In this document: piece after piece, positions 8,969-17,090 of the stretch | Numbering within the stretch: position 1 is the first letter of the stretch | How the letters are laid out: each line of letters opens with the position of its first letter | DNA from: Pelagovum sp. HNIBRBA483 | GTDB taxonomy: Bacteria > Pseudomonadota > Alphaproteobacteria > Rhodobacterales > Rhodobacteraceae | Direction of reading: 5' to 3' | NCBI RefSeq assembly: GCF_040931995.1 | Contig: NZ_CP162412.1 | Location: forward strand, 2,643,001 to 2,707,000 | DNA length: 64,000 bases | Notes under the pieces: generated by a model | The model's database searches: none | Seen by the model: only the letters and a program-made list of their open reading frames with translations | What the model was told of the DNA's origin: nothing | Position numbers and translations under genes: made by a program

Positions 8969-9943
8969 TCAGGCAATCGGTGACAACAGGCGGCCACGCT
9001 TCGCAGCGATGTCGAGCCACACGGCGAGGATGATGATGACCCAAGTCACAACATACTGGACGTAGAACTCCAATCCGACGAGCAGCAGGCCATTCTGGAT
9101 GAAGCCGAGGATCAGCACGCCGATCACGGTCTTGAACACGGTACCAGAGCCACCCAAGAGCGAGGCACCACCAAGGATAACAGCGGCGAGCACTTCAAGC
9201 TCCATGCCCTGCCCGACGGTGTTTTGGCTGCCCAGCGAGCGGCTGGCTTGGATCAGTCCGGCTGTAGCGACGCAGAAGGCCGAGATCATGTAGGTCATGA
9301 ACACAACCCGCGCGCGCGGAATGCCCGAGAAGGTCGCGGCGGTGCCGTTGCCACCCACCGCGTAAACCTTCCGCCCGAAGGGGGTGCGGGTCAAAATAAT
9401 CGACAGGACGATTGCCAAAACCGCAAACATAATGATCGGGACCGGAATACCAGCGATCGAACCCTGACCAAACACACTGAACCAAGTGCCTTCCTTATCG
9501 GCAATGTCCATGTTCTTGCCGCCCGAGTAGGTCAGTGTCAGGCCGTGAATGGCGGAGAGCATGCCTAAGGTTACAATCAGTGAATTCAGCTTCAAATACC
9601 CCACAAGGAAGCCGATGAAGGCCCCGAGGCAGAGCGTCATCGCAAACATCGCGGGGATTGCGAGCGTCGGTCCTAACTTGTCATGCAGGTCCAAGACCAC
9701 AATCGTAGAGAACGACATCATCGACCCCACCGAGAGGTCAAGGTTTCCGCCGATCACCACGAAGGTCACACCCAAGGCCATGACCCCAAGAATGGCGGAT
9801 GACCGGATCACCCCGAATACGTTATCAACAGCCAGAAATCGGTCATTCGCGATCGCGAAACCGATCATGAACAGCACGAAAGCCACCAAAATCCCCTGAC
9901 GGGCCAAAAGCCCGCCAACTGATTTCTTTGTCAGCTCAGCCAT
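8969..9943 (-). CDS. CUT2 sugar ABC transporter permease (first)
   Basis: A 324-residue permease paralogous to its downstream neighbour, with the segment GGNLDLSVGSMMSFS in an early helix (conserved in RbsC-like proteins), the loop AVGGNGTAATFSGI and the segment AVILGGASLLGGSGTVF. GGGAGGAGGA precedes the ATG by seven bases, one of the strongest ribosome binding sites in this operon. It lies between the SDR gene and the second permease gene and belongs to the transporter fed by the binding protein at 10849. Confidence 0.91.
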   Translation of the reverse strand: MAELTKKSVGGLLARQGILVAFVLFMIGFAIANDRFLAVDNVFGVIRSSAILGVMALGVTFVVIGGNLDLSVGSMMSFSTIVVLDLHDKLGPTLAIPAMFAMTLCLGAFIGFLVGYLKLNSLIVTLGMLSAIHGLTLTYSGGKNMDIADKEGTWFSVFGQGSIAGIPVPIIMFAVLAIVLSIILTRTPFGRKVYAVGGNGTAATFSGIPRARVVFMTYMISAFCVATAGLIQASRSLGSQNTVGQGMELEVLAAVILGGASLLGGSGTVFKTVIGVLILGFIQNGLLLVGLEFYVQYVVTWVIIILAVWLDIAAKRGRLLSPIA

Positions 9944-9975
9944 AAAATCTTCCTCCTCCCGAGTGGTCTGTAAGA

Positions 9976-10773
9976 TCAGACCAAGGTCATTCCACCGTCG
10001 ATCATTACGATCTGGCCGGTCATGTAGTCACTGTCTTTGGACGCAAGGAACGTGGTCGTTCCGGTAATGTCGTCCGGTCGTGCGACGCGCCCCCTCAGGA
10101 TCTCGGCAGAAAACTCCTCCATCGCCTGTCCTGGGCGTTCGGCGGCACCGATGGCCATGAGGTCGCGGTCGACCTCTTCCCACATTTCTGTGGCCACCAC
10201 GCCGGGCGCGAAGCCGGTGACGGTGATGTTGTGCTTCGCAAGATCCCGCGCACCTGACTGCGTCAAGGAAACCACGGCCCACTTCGAGGCGCAATAGGGA
10301 GCAACGTTATCGAAACCTTGGCGGCTGGCGATCGACGCGGTGTTAATGATCTTCCCGCCTGTGCCTTGGGCGATCATTTGCTTCGCGGCTTCCTGCATGC
10401 CGATCATGCAGCCGAGCCCGTTGATCCCCATAATAAAATTCCAGTTATCCTCGGTTACATCGAGGAAATTCATCGGCTTGTTGACGCCGGCATTGTTGAA
10501 TTTGACGTCGAGCTTGCCAAAGACGGAAACCGCATGTGCGATCATCGCGCGGACCTGTTCACGGTTGGTCACGTCGACGGCAGCATGGGTAATCTTGACG
10601 CCCGCCTCTGCGGCACGCGCTTCATTTTCGGCAACGACCTGGGCGACTTTTTCCGCGTTGATATCAGCGAAACAGACATCTGCACCTTCGTCGATCAACG
10701 CCTCTCCGATGGCGCGTCCGATACCCTGAGCAGCACCCGTTACGATGCATGAACGTCCCTGAACACGCCCCAT
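9976..10773 (-). CDS. SDR-family oxidoreductase (polyol dehydrogenase-like)
   Basis: A 265-residue classical short-chain dehydrogenase with the cofactor motif TGAAQGIG at residues 12-19, FNNAGV, the catalytic Ser in TASIAS and the catalytic pair YCASK. Its C-terminal half (GFAPGVVATEMWEEVDRDL) resembles sorbitol/polyol dehydrogenases, so oxidation of an imported polyol to a ketose for the xylulokinase is a reasonable inference. An upstream start would add 20 residues, but GGAGGT lies five bases before ATG 10773. It is diverged in sequence from, but clearly related to, the SDR at 13829 on the other side of the regulator. Confidence 0.86.
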   Translation of the reverse strand: MGRVQGRSCIVTGAAQGIGRAIGEALIDEGADVCFADINAEKVAQVVAENEARAAEAGVKITHAAVDVTNREQVRAMIAHAVSVFGKLDVKFNNAGVNKPMNFLDVTEDNWNFIMGINGLGCMIGMQEAAKQMIAQGTGGKIINTASIASRQGFDNVAPYCASKWAVVSLTQSGARDLAKHNITVTGFAPGVVATEMWEEVDRDLMAIGAAERPGQAMEEFSAEILRGRVARPDDITGTTTFLASKDSDYMTGQIVMIDGGMTLV

Positions 10774-10806
10774 CGCTACCTCCAATAATGTCGTAAAATC
10801 AAAGAA

Positions 10807-10832
10807 TGGGGTGCCCTTTGACGGGCACCCCA
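10807..10832 (-). terminator. Intercistronic hairpin after the binding-protein gene
   Basis: A perfect 10-bp stem (TGGGGTGCCC/GGGCACCCCA) with a 6-base loop lies between the stop of the sugar-binding-protein gene (10849) and the SDR start (10773). No T run follows, so it probably protects or partly terminates the upstream message rather than ending the operon. This would favour high binding-protein output relative to the transporter. Confidence 0.65.
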
Positions 10833-10848
10833 CTGCTCTGGGAGAGTA

Positions 10849-11799
10849 TCAGAATACCGGCTTGGTGAACTGATCCATGTTGTCCTGAGTGATCTTCGGA
10901 GTGTCGAAGTAGTTCAGGAACGGCAGCTCTTCACCATTGAGGAGGTCAATAGCGGTCTTAAGAGCGGCTTCAGCGTCGTCAACCGGCGACTGGTAGATGG
11001 AACCCCAGTATTCGCCAGCGGCCATTGCTTCGTAGCCAACTGCGAAGTTGGTTGCGCCTACGAAGATGATGCCTTCGCGGCCAGCAGCGCGTGCTGCGTT
11101 CAGAGCGCCAACGCCCATGTTGTCGTCGCCAGCATAGACGCCGTCGATGTCGTCATACTTGACGAGGAAGGCTTCCATGACCTGCTGGGACTTCTCGCGG
11201 TTCCAGTCGCCCGGCTGCTGGTCGATCTGCTCGACGTTCGGGCAAACTTCCGGCAGGCGGTCGTTGAAGCCCTTGGCGCGCTCGATAGCAGTGGTGTAGC
11301 CCGGCTGGCCAGTGATGTGCACAACTTTGGCTTCGTTTTCGATGCCCATTTCCTTGAACTTGTCACACATGATCTCTGCGGAGCGGATACCCTGTGTGAT
11401 GTTGTCCGGACCGGAGAAGGAAGCGACGAAGTCGAAGCCGGCTTCTGCGATGTTGGAGTTGGTGACAACGACCGGGATATCGGCCTGATGCGCTTTACGC
11501 ACAGCGGGGATAACGGCTTCACCGTTGGTCGGCCAGATGATGATCGCGTCAACTTCCTGCTGGATCAGGTCTTCCATCTGAGCGATCTGGCGGGCAACGT
11601 CGCCGCCAGCGTCCAGAACAACAACCTCTACGTCGGGGTTGGCTTCTGCTGCTGCGATGAAGGCTTTCTCGTAGGTGGTCTGGTAGCTGTCGACGCCCAC
11701 GTTGTTCTGAGTGATGCCGATCGTGTATGTTTCAGCTGCGGCTGCGGTACCGATCATCGCGGTGGTGCAGACGAGTGCTGCTTTTGTCAAAGATTTCAT
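10849..11799 (-). CDS. CUT2 sugar ABC transporter substrate-binding protein (ribose type)
   Basis: A 316-residue periplasmic binding protein of the type I (ribose-binding/LacI-like) fold. The N-terminus MKSLTKAALVC... is a signal peptide with likely cleavage after residue 22 in AAAA-ET. The mature part starts YTIGITQNNVG and contains AIIIWPTNGEAVIP and VYAGDDNMGVGAL, typical sugar-contact regions of this family. A longer frame from 11883 is rejected because GGGAGGAA stands directly before ATG 11799. It is the first gene of the minus operon that faces the regulator at 12010. The ligand is probably a sugar or polyol, not determinable here. Confidence 0.9.
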   Translation of the reverse strand: MKSLTKAALVCTTAMIGTAAAAETYTIGITQNNVGVDSYQTTYEKAFIAAAEANPDVEVVVLDAGGDVARQIAQMEDLIQQEVDAIIIWPTNGEAVIPAVRKAHQADIPVVVTNSNIAEAGFDFVASFSGPDNITQGIRSAEIMCDKFKEMGIENEAKVVHITGQPGYTTAIERAKGFNDRLPEVCPNVEQIDQQPGDWNREKSQQVMEAFLVKYDDIDGVYAGDDNMGVGALNAARAAGREGIIFVGATNFAVGYEAMAAGEYWGSIYQSPVDDAEAALKTAIDLLNGEELPFLNYFDTPKITQDNMDQFTKPVF

Positions 11800-11925
11800 T
11801 TGGGTTCCTCCCGTAGAATTCAGTTCACGATTGCAATCGCCCTCTTCTGCGATGGGGGAATCGCCCCCGCTGCAATCTGCCAATATCCATCGCGGATTTT
11901 TTGAGACAACCTCCTGTCAAATTTG

Positions 11926-11936
11926 TTCATTTTGAA
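11926..11936. promoter_or_regulatory. Candidate operator A of the 12-kb regulator
   Basis: The palindrome TTCA-TTT-TGAA has the half-site spacing of site B, whose centre is 21 bp away. A TTGACA hexamer on the minus strand (11915-11920) is next to it, so a protein bound here could control the binding-protein operon. The assignment rests on similarity to the pair at 52 kb. Confidence 0.5.
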
Positions 11937-11942
11937 TATTCT

Positions 11943-11961
11943 GATATTCATTTTGGATATC
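11943..11961. promoter_or_regulatory. Candidate operator B of the 12-kb regulator
   Basis: A 19-bp inverted repeat, GATATTCA-TTT-TGGATATC, with one mismatch in eight half-site positions. Its centre (11952) lies 58 bp upstream of the regulator start codon, the same distance as the matching site at the paralogous locus has from its best-supported start. It sits between two divergent operons and could serve both. Confidence 0.6.
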
Positions 11962-12009
11962 TGCCCCCTGTGGTATGGATATCAACTTGGACATTTTAGG
12001 AGCGCGAAT

Positions 12010-13818
12010 GTGAGTCGTACCAGCCTGCCTCAGCCCAAAATATTCATAGCGGACAAAATGAACACGCAGTCGAGGACACATACTATCCAGTCTGGATACA
12101 GTTCGGATGTACACCGAGCTGGCCCAGAGCTTGAGACGGTTGTGTCTTTTCTCGAACAGCTGTGCCTTGAGGTGGACAGCTCGCTCGATCCGACAGCGCC
12201 AAATCCGTACCTCAACATGAGCCTGCATCTGCTGCGCAGTCATTTGGACGGGCGCATCGTAACAGCCTCCTCGCTGGTTGCTGCATCTGGTGTGCCGTAT
12301 GCAACGGCCACGCGCCGCCTCGCAGAGCTGCAAGCCTCGGGGCTGATAGAGCAGCGCCCGCGCACCCGTTCGGGCAAGAGCTTCTCGCTTCATCCCAGCG
12401 AACAGATGTTGACCCGCTGGAGCGAGTTGGCCGACCGCCTCAACAGGCTCGGCAACAGCATTTTTGGCAAATCCCGCAGCAGTGCGGAAACGACTGACTA
12501 CTATTTTGGTGGTTCCTACCAACCCGGTCAGGGGCTGATCAGCCCGCCACAAGTCATGCCATCGCCACTAAAGCTACAAGGCGGATTGCGGATACTGGTA
12601 CATGGCGATCCGACCTTCATGGTGATGGAGAACCTCAAGCGTCAGTTCGAGCAATTGATCGGCACCAAGATCAATCAACGCGCGTTTTCGATTGACCGCC
12701 TCCGCGAAGAGGCGCTCCGCAACGCGACCCGCACCACCAGCCGCTATGATCTGATTGCCGTGGATCTGCCTTGGCTGGGCGAGTTTGTCACCAAGGGGAT
12801 CGTCAAGCCGCTGAACGAAGTGATGGATGTGGATCGCCTCGACCCGAGCGATTTCCATACCGCCGGTTGGCGCGCCGCGCATTGGGATGGCGTGCCTTAT
12901 GGCGTCCCCAGCCAGACGACGCCGGAGCTGATGTTCTACCGCCGCGACTGGTTTGCCGAAGCCGGACTGGCCCCGCCGACAACAACGCAAGCGGTGCTGG
13001 AAGCCGCGAAAGTGCTGCATGATCCCCGTCACGGGCGCTACGGCGTTGCGTGGAATGCCGCGCGCGGAACGGCGTTGGGCCATACGTTCATGATGACTTG
13101 CGCCGATTTCGGCCAGCCCATCGTCAACCTGCCCGAAATCGCTGGCGGCTACGACGCGGACCACCTGAACCGTGATGATCTGCGCCCGACGATCGACACC
13201 GAGCGCGGTCGCGAGGCCGCCGAATATCTGCTGGCACTGCTGGATTACTCGCCGCCCGACATCCTGTCGATGTCATGGTACGAGCGGGTGCGCCCCTATG
13301 CGGCGGGCAAGATCGCGATGGCTTATGGCTACACGCTGCTGGCGCCGTATTTCGAGCTGGACCCAAGCTCGCCCGCCTATGACAACACCGGATACCTGCC
13401 GCACCCGCACGGGCCAAGCGGCGCACCGATTGCGCCTGTCGGAGGCTACATTTTCTGCATTCCGGCAAACCTCGCTCAGGAGCGCGTGGCAGAAACGGTC
13501 GAGGCGCTGACGGCCTTCACCTCGCCAGAATCGCAAAAGCTTTATGTTCAAAACGGCAGCCGCACGGCGCCCCGCTACTCGGTGGGTGCCGATCCGGAAG
13601 TGCGCCGCCTGTCTCCGATTTTCGAAACGGTGGACCAGATGTCGTGGCGCGACGAACTGCAATTCTGGCCGCGCCCGCCAATTCCGCAAATCTCGGACAT
13701 CATCCAGATCTGCGGCCACGAAATCCACGACATGCTGCGCGGTGTACACAGCCCGCGTGAAGCGCTCGCCCGCGCACAAGCGCGTGCGGAACAAGCAATG
13801 ATGAAGACGGTCACTTAG
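12010..13818 (+). CDS. Transcriptional regulator: winged helix fused to a solute-binding-protein (SBP type II-like) domain
   Basis: A 602-residue protein without signal peptide or membrane helix. Residues about 67-130 look like a winged helix: a helix pair, then ATATRRLAELQASGLIEQRP as recognition helix and wing start. Residues about 190-575 resemble MalE/UgpB-like extracellular solute-binding proteins, with YDLIAVDLPWLGEF, GVPYGVPSQTTPELMFYRRD and AGLAPPTT, so sugar sensing by a cytoplasmic binding-protein fold is inferred. TAGGAG lies seven bases before GTG 12010, which I prefer to ATG 12058 (no good ribosome binding site) or to starts inside the operator region. It is divergent from the CUT2 operon and 10 bases upstream of an SDR gene, probably cotranscribed. 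A paralogue is at 52160. Confidence 0.75.
   Translation: MSRTSLPQPKIFIADKMNTQSRTHTIQSGYSSDVHRAGPELETVVSFLEQLCLEVDSSLDPTAPNPYLNMSLHLLRSHLDGRIVTASSLVAASGVPYATATRRLAELQASGLIEQRPRTRSGKSFSLHPSEQMLTRWSELADRLNRLGNSIFGKSRSSAETTDYYFGGSYQPGQGLISPPQVMPSPLKLQGGLRILVHGDPTFMVMENLKRQFEQLIGTKINQRAFSIDRLREEALRNATRTTSRYDLIAVDLPWLGEFVTKGIVKPLNEVMDVDRLDPSDFHTAGWRAAHWDGVPYGVPSQTTPELMFYRRDWFAEAGLAPPTTTQAVLEAAKVLHDPRHGRYGVAWNAARGTALGHTFMMTCADFGQPIVNLPEIAGGYDADHLNRDDLRPTIDTERGREAAEYLLALLDYSPPDILSMSWYERVRPYAAGKIAMAYGYTLLAPYFELDPSSPAYDNTGYLPHPHGPSGAPIAPVGGYIFCIPANLAQERVAETVEALTAFTSPESQKLYVQNGSRTAPRYSVGADPEVRRLSPIFETVDQMSWRDELQFWPRPPIPQISDIIQICGHEIHDMLRGVHSPREALARAQARAEQAMMKTVT
12084..12098. promoter_or_regulatory. Candidate intragenic operator in the regulator gene
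   Basis: TATCCA-GTC-TGGATA is a perfect 6+3+6 inverted repeat inside the first 90 bases of the regulator gene. It has the same right half-site, TGGATA, as intergenic site B, and the same 3-bp spacer. Its centre is 139 bp from that of site B, which would allow looping-type autoregulation. No experimental basis is visible. Confidence 0.45.
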
Positions 13819-13828
13819 GGAGGATACC

Positions 13829-14638
13829 ATGGACCCCAATCGCCTTAACGGAAAGAACATCCTGATCACCGGCGCTGCCCGCGGCATGGGCGCGGCCAAT
13901 GCCGAAGCCTTCGCTGCGCAGGGCGCCAATGTTTGTGTTGGTGATCTCGATCTCGACGAAGCGCAGAAAGTCGCAGATGCCATCAATGCCAAAGGCAATG
14001 GCAAGGCGATTGCGGTCAAGATGGACGTGACCAAGCGCGACGACAACGCCGCTGCGGTGGCTGCCACTGTCGAAGCCTTCGGCAGCATCAATGTTGGCCT
14101 TTTTAACGCTGGCCTGAACAAGCCCCGCTTCTTCATGGATATCGATGAAGATAACTGGGACATGATCATGAACGTCAACACCAAGGCGATGTGGCTCGGC
14201 ATGCAGGAAACTGCCAAGCAGATGATCGCTCAAGGCCCGATGGAAGATCACCCCTACAAGCTGATCAACGTGGGCTCCATCGCCAGCCGCAAGCCGCTGG
14301 TTGATGTGACGGTTTACTGTACCTCGAAGTATGGCTGCCTCGCGCTGACCGAATGTGGCGCGCTGGGCCTTGCCGAGCACAACATCACCGTCAACGGCTA
14401 TGCGCCGGGCGTTGTTGTGACCCCGCTTTGGGAACAGCTGGACAAAGACCTCGTCGAGATCGGCTTCAAGGAGCGCGCAGGTCAGGCTTATGACGACATC
14501 GTCGCCAACAACCTCGTCATCAAGCGCGTATCCTACCCCAATGACATCGTCGGCACCGCGTCGTTCCTTGCATCGGACGACAGCGATTACATGACCGGCC
14601 AGATGATCTCGATCGATGGTGGCTGGGTCACAAAGTAA
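13829..14638 (+). CDS. SDR-family oxidoreductase (polyol dehydrogenase-like)
   Basis: A 269-residue classical short-chain dehydrogenase with the cofactor motif TGAARGMG at residues 12-19, FNAGLN in place of the usual NNAG, the catalytic Ser in VGSIAS and the pair YCTSK. GGGAGGAT precedes the ATG, and the gene begins 10 bases after the regulator stop, so it is probably in the same transcript. It shares long segments with the SDR at 9976 (for example AKQMIAQG and the APGVV region), so the two flank the regulator as diverged paralogues and may act on related substrates. Confidence 0.85.
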   Translation: MDPNRLNGKNILITGAARGMGAANAEAFAAQGANVCVGDLDLDEAQKVADAINAKGNGKAIAVKMDVTKRDDNAAAVAATVEAFGSINVGLFNAGLNKPRFFMDIDEDNWDMIMNVNTKAMWLGMQETAKQMIAQGPMEDHPYKLINVGSIASRKPLVDVTVYCTSKYGCLALTECGALGLAEHNITVNGYAPGVVVTPLWEQLDKDLVEIGFKERAGQAYDDIVANNLVIKRVSYPNDIVGTASFLASDDSDYMTGQMISIDGGWVTK

Positions 14639-14659
14639 CCCACTGCCCTTGCTTAATCA

Positions 14660-14690
14660 GGCGGGCCGGTAACGGCCCGTCGCCTCTTTT
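14660..14690 (+). terminator. Probable terminator or attenuator after the SDR gene
   Basis: A G+C-rich hairpin with core GGGCCG-GTAA-CGGCCC and an outer GGC/GCC extension is followed by CTTTT. It lies 22 bases after the SDR stop. It could end the regulator-SDR transcript or attenuate reading into the M24/E1 genes. Confidence 0.6.
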
Positions 14691-14737
14691 AGACTAGCAC
14701 ACCCTCAACATGCGGCCCGCCGCAGAAGGAGCAACTC

Positions 14738-16036
14738 ATGTCACGCGCACTTATGCCGAACCTCCTGACACCTCAGGATCTCGAACCCAACTGGGAATGG
14801 CGGGACCGTCTCCCCGCTTGGGGTCACATGTCTGTCGATTTCGAACGCCGGATCGACCATGACCGCCTGCGTCGCTACCGTTTGGCGCGGACCCGCCAAG
14901 CGCTTCAGAACTCGAACGCCGGCACGCTGCTGTTGTTCGATGTGAACAACATCCGCTACGTCTCCGCCACCAAGATCGGTGAGTGGGAGCGGGACAAGAT
15001 GTGCCGTTTCTGCCTGCTGACCGGCGATGACAGCCCCTATGTGTGGGATTTCGGCTCCGCTGCGGCGCACCACAAGCTGCACTCCGACTGGCTTGAGCCG
15101 GATCACTGCCTTGCTGGCGTTGTTGGCATGCGCGGCACGATCCCGCCCGAGTTCGGCCTGATGAAGAAATACGCCAAGCAGATCGCGGGCCTGATCCGCG
15201 ACGCCGGCATGGGCGATATGCCGGTCGGTGTGGACTACGCCGAAACCGCGATGTTCCACGCCCTTCAGGAAGAAGGCCTGAACGTGGTCGACGGCCAGCA
15301 GATCATGCTCGCCGCCCGTGAGATCAAGAACTGGGACGAAATCCAGCTTCTGACGCAGGCTGCCTCGATGGTCGATGGCGTCTATCACATGATTTACGAA
15401 GAGCTGAAGCCGGGCGTGCGCGAGAACGACATCGTCGCCCTGTCGAACAAGATGCTCTACGAGATGGGCTCGGATGACGTGGAAGCGATCAACGCCATTT
15501 CCGGCGAGCGCTGCAACCCGCACCCGCACAACTTCTCGGATCGTATGATCCGCCCGGGTGATCAGGCGTTCTTCGATATTCTGCAATCCTATCAGGGCTA
15601 TCGCACCTGCTACTATCGGACCTTCAACGTCGGTCGTGCAACGCCCGCGCAGAACGATGCCTATGTGAAGGCGCGCGAATGGATCGACGCTTCGATCCAG
15701 ATGATCAAACCGGGTGTCACCACCGATAAGGTGGCCGCAGTCTGGCCGACCGCGCAAGAACTGGGCTTCGCCAGCGAAGATCAGGCCTTTGGTCTGCAAT
15801 TCGGTCACGGGCTGGGCCTTGCGCTGCACGAGCGCCCGATCATCTCCCGCGCGGTCAGCATGGACCACCCGATGGAGATCCAGACCGGCATGGTGTTCGC
15901 GCTGGAAACCTACTGCCCCGCCGCCGACGGCTACTCCGCCGCGCGGATCGAGGAAGAGGTTGTCGTGACGGAAACCGGCTGCGAGGTGATCAGCCTCTTC
16001 CCCGCCGAAGAACTGCCGATCGCCAACCGCTACTAA
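14738..16036 (+). CDS. M24-family (creatinase/aminopeptidase P fold) protein with altered metal site
   Basis: A 432-residue two-domain protein of the M24 superfamily, which includes Xaa-Pro peptidases, creatinase and the DMSP lyase DddP. The C-terminal pita-bread domain keeps the metal ligands Asp280 (FFDIL), His357 (FGHGLG), Glu390 (ALETY) and Glu405 (RIEEE). At the second ligand Asp, in the normally GYxSDxTRTF-like segment, it has GYRTCYYRTF with Cys291. AAGGAG precedes the ATG. It lies directly upstream of acetoin-dehydrogenase-type E1 genes, so a role in preparing their substrate is possible. Peptidase activity should not be assumed. Confidence 0.75.
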   Translation: MSRALMPNLLTPQDLEPNWEWRDRLPAWGHMSVDFERRIDHDRLRRYRLARTRQALQNSNAGTLLLFDVNNIRYVSATKIGEWERDKMCRFCLLTGDDSPYVWDFGSAAAHHKLHSDWLEPDHCLAGVVGMRGTIPPEFGLMKKYAKQIAGLIRDAGMGDMPVGVDYAETAMFHALQEEGLNVVDGQQIMLAAREIKNWDEIQLLTQAASMVDGVYHMIYEELKPGVRENDIVALSNKMLYEMGSDDVEAINAISGERCNPHPHNFSDRMIRPGDQAFFDILQSYQGYRTCYYRTFNVGRATPAQNDAYVKAREWIDASIQMIKPGVTTDKVAAVWPTAQELGFASEDQAFGLQFGHGLGLALHERPIISRAVSMDHPMEIQTGMVFALETYCPAADGYSAARIEEEVVVTETGCEVISLFPAEELPIANRY

Positions 16037-16044
16037 GACCACTG

Positions 16045-16069
16045 GCCGGGCGCGAAAGACGCGCCCGGC
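16045..16069 (+). terminator. Intercistronic hairpin between the M24 and E1 alpha genes
   Basis: A perfect 10-bp stem, GCCGGGCGCG/CGCGCCCGGC, with a 5-base loop lies eight bases after the M24 stop. No T run follows, so it is more likely a message-stabilising or attenuating element than a full stop to transcription. Confidence 0.5.
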
Positions 16070-16092
16070 AAACTCTTCCCAAGGACATTGCC

Positions 16093-17079
16093 ATGAGCCC
16101 CGCCAAAAAAGCCAAGACCAACACGGAAGACTATCTGCGCATGTATCGCCAGATGGTGCGTATCCGCTCCTTCGAGGACAACGCGAACCAGCTGTACCTC
16201 TCTGCCAAGATGCCTGGCCTGACGCATATGTATTCCGGCGAGGAAGCCGTTGCCGTGGGCATTTGCGAGGCGCTGACCGACAGTGACCGCATCACCTCCA
16301 CCCACCGTGGCCACGGCCATTGCGTCGCCAAAGGCGCGGAGTTCAAAGAAATGTTCTGCGAACTGCTGGGCAAGGAAGAAGGCTATTGCCGCGGCAAGGG
16401 CGGCTCCATGCATATCGCGGACCAGAGCCACGGCAACCTTGGCGCCAACGCCATCGTCGGCGGCTCGATGGGCATCGCCACCGGCTCCGCGCTGCGGGCA
16501 AAGCTGCAAGGCTCCGATGATGTGACCGTCTGCTTCTTTGGCGATGGCGCCACGGCGCAAGGCCTGATGTACGAAGTGATGAACATGGCCGCGCTGTGGA
16601 ACCTGCCTGTCATCTACGCGTGTGAAAACAACGGCTATTCCGAATACACCCGCACCGATGAAATCGCTGCCGGTTCGATCACCGCGCGCGCTGAGGCGTT
16701 CGGCATGGAAGCGTTCCAGATCGACGGGCAGGACGTGCTCGCCGTCAACGATCTGGCGCAGAAGCTGGTGGCCCGCTGCCGCAAGGGCGAAGGCCCGTTC
16801 TTCATCGAATTGATGACCTACCGCTATCACGGCCACCACGTTGGCGACATCAACCGCGAATACTACCGCTCCAAGGACGAAGAGAAGGATTGGAAGGAAA
16901 ACCGTGATCCGATCATCCGCTTCCGCGGCTATCTCGTGGAGCAAGGCATCGCCACTGAAGAAGAGATCGAAGCGATGAACGCCGAGATCAAGGCGGATGC
17001 GGAAGCCGCCGTCGAATATGCGCTGAATGCAAAATACCCCGATGCGTCCGAAGTGGACATGCATGTGTTTGCGGACTGA
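16093..17079 (+). CDS. Thiamine-diphosphate 2-oxo acid/acetoin dehydrogenase E1 alpha subunit
   Basis: A 328-residue E1 alpha protein that binds thiamine diphosphate with the beta subunit and decarboxylates a 2-oxo acid or cleaves acetoin. The ThDP motif runs from GDGATAQG to ENNGYSE. The segments THRGHGHCVAKG and KGGSMHIAD, and the short length, resemble AcoA of acetoin dehydrogenase more than PDH E1 alpha (about 370 residues). AAGGAC precedes the ATG. The gene is 11 bases from the beta gene. The actual substrate is not shown by sequence. Confidence 0.88.
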   Translation: MSPAKKAKTNTEDYLRMYRQMVRIRSFEDNANQLYLSAKMPGLTHMYSGEEAVAVGICEALTDSDRITSTHRGHGHCVAKGAEFKEMFCELLGKEEGYCRGKGGSMHIADQSHGNLGANAIVGGSMGIATGSALRAKLQGSDDVTVCFFGDGATAQGLMYEVMNMAALWNLPVIYACENNGYSEYTRTDEIAAGSITARAEAFGMEAFQIDGQDVLAVNDLAQKLVARCRKGEGPFFIELMTYRYHGHHVGDINREYYRSKDEEKDWKENRDPIIRFRGYLVEQGIATEEEIEAMNAEIKADAEAAVEYALNAKYPDASEVDMHVFAD

Positions 17080-17090
17080 GGAGAGACAAG

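Noticed and set aside
11923-12009. Extension of the first regulator upstream to ATG 11923
   Set aside because: It would translate both operator palindromes into a hydrophobic leader and has no ribosome binding site; GTG 12010 has TAGGAG at good distance.
14741-16042. 433-codon frame antisense to the M24 gene
   Set aside because: Exact shadow of a gene with clear family motifs; no motif of its own.
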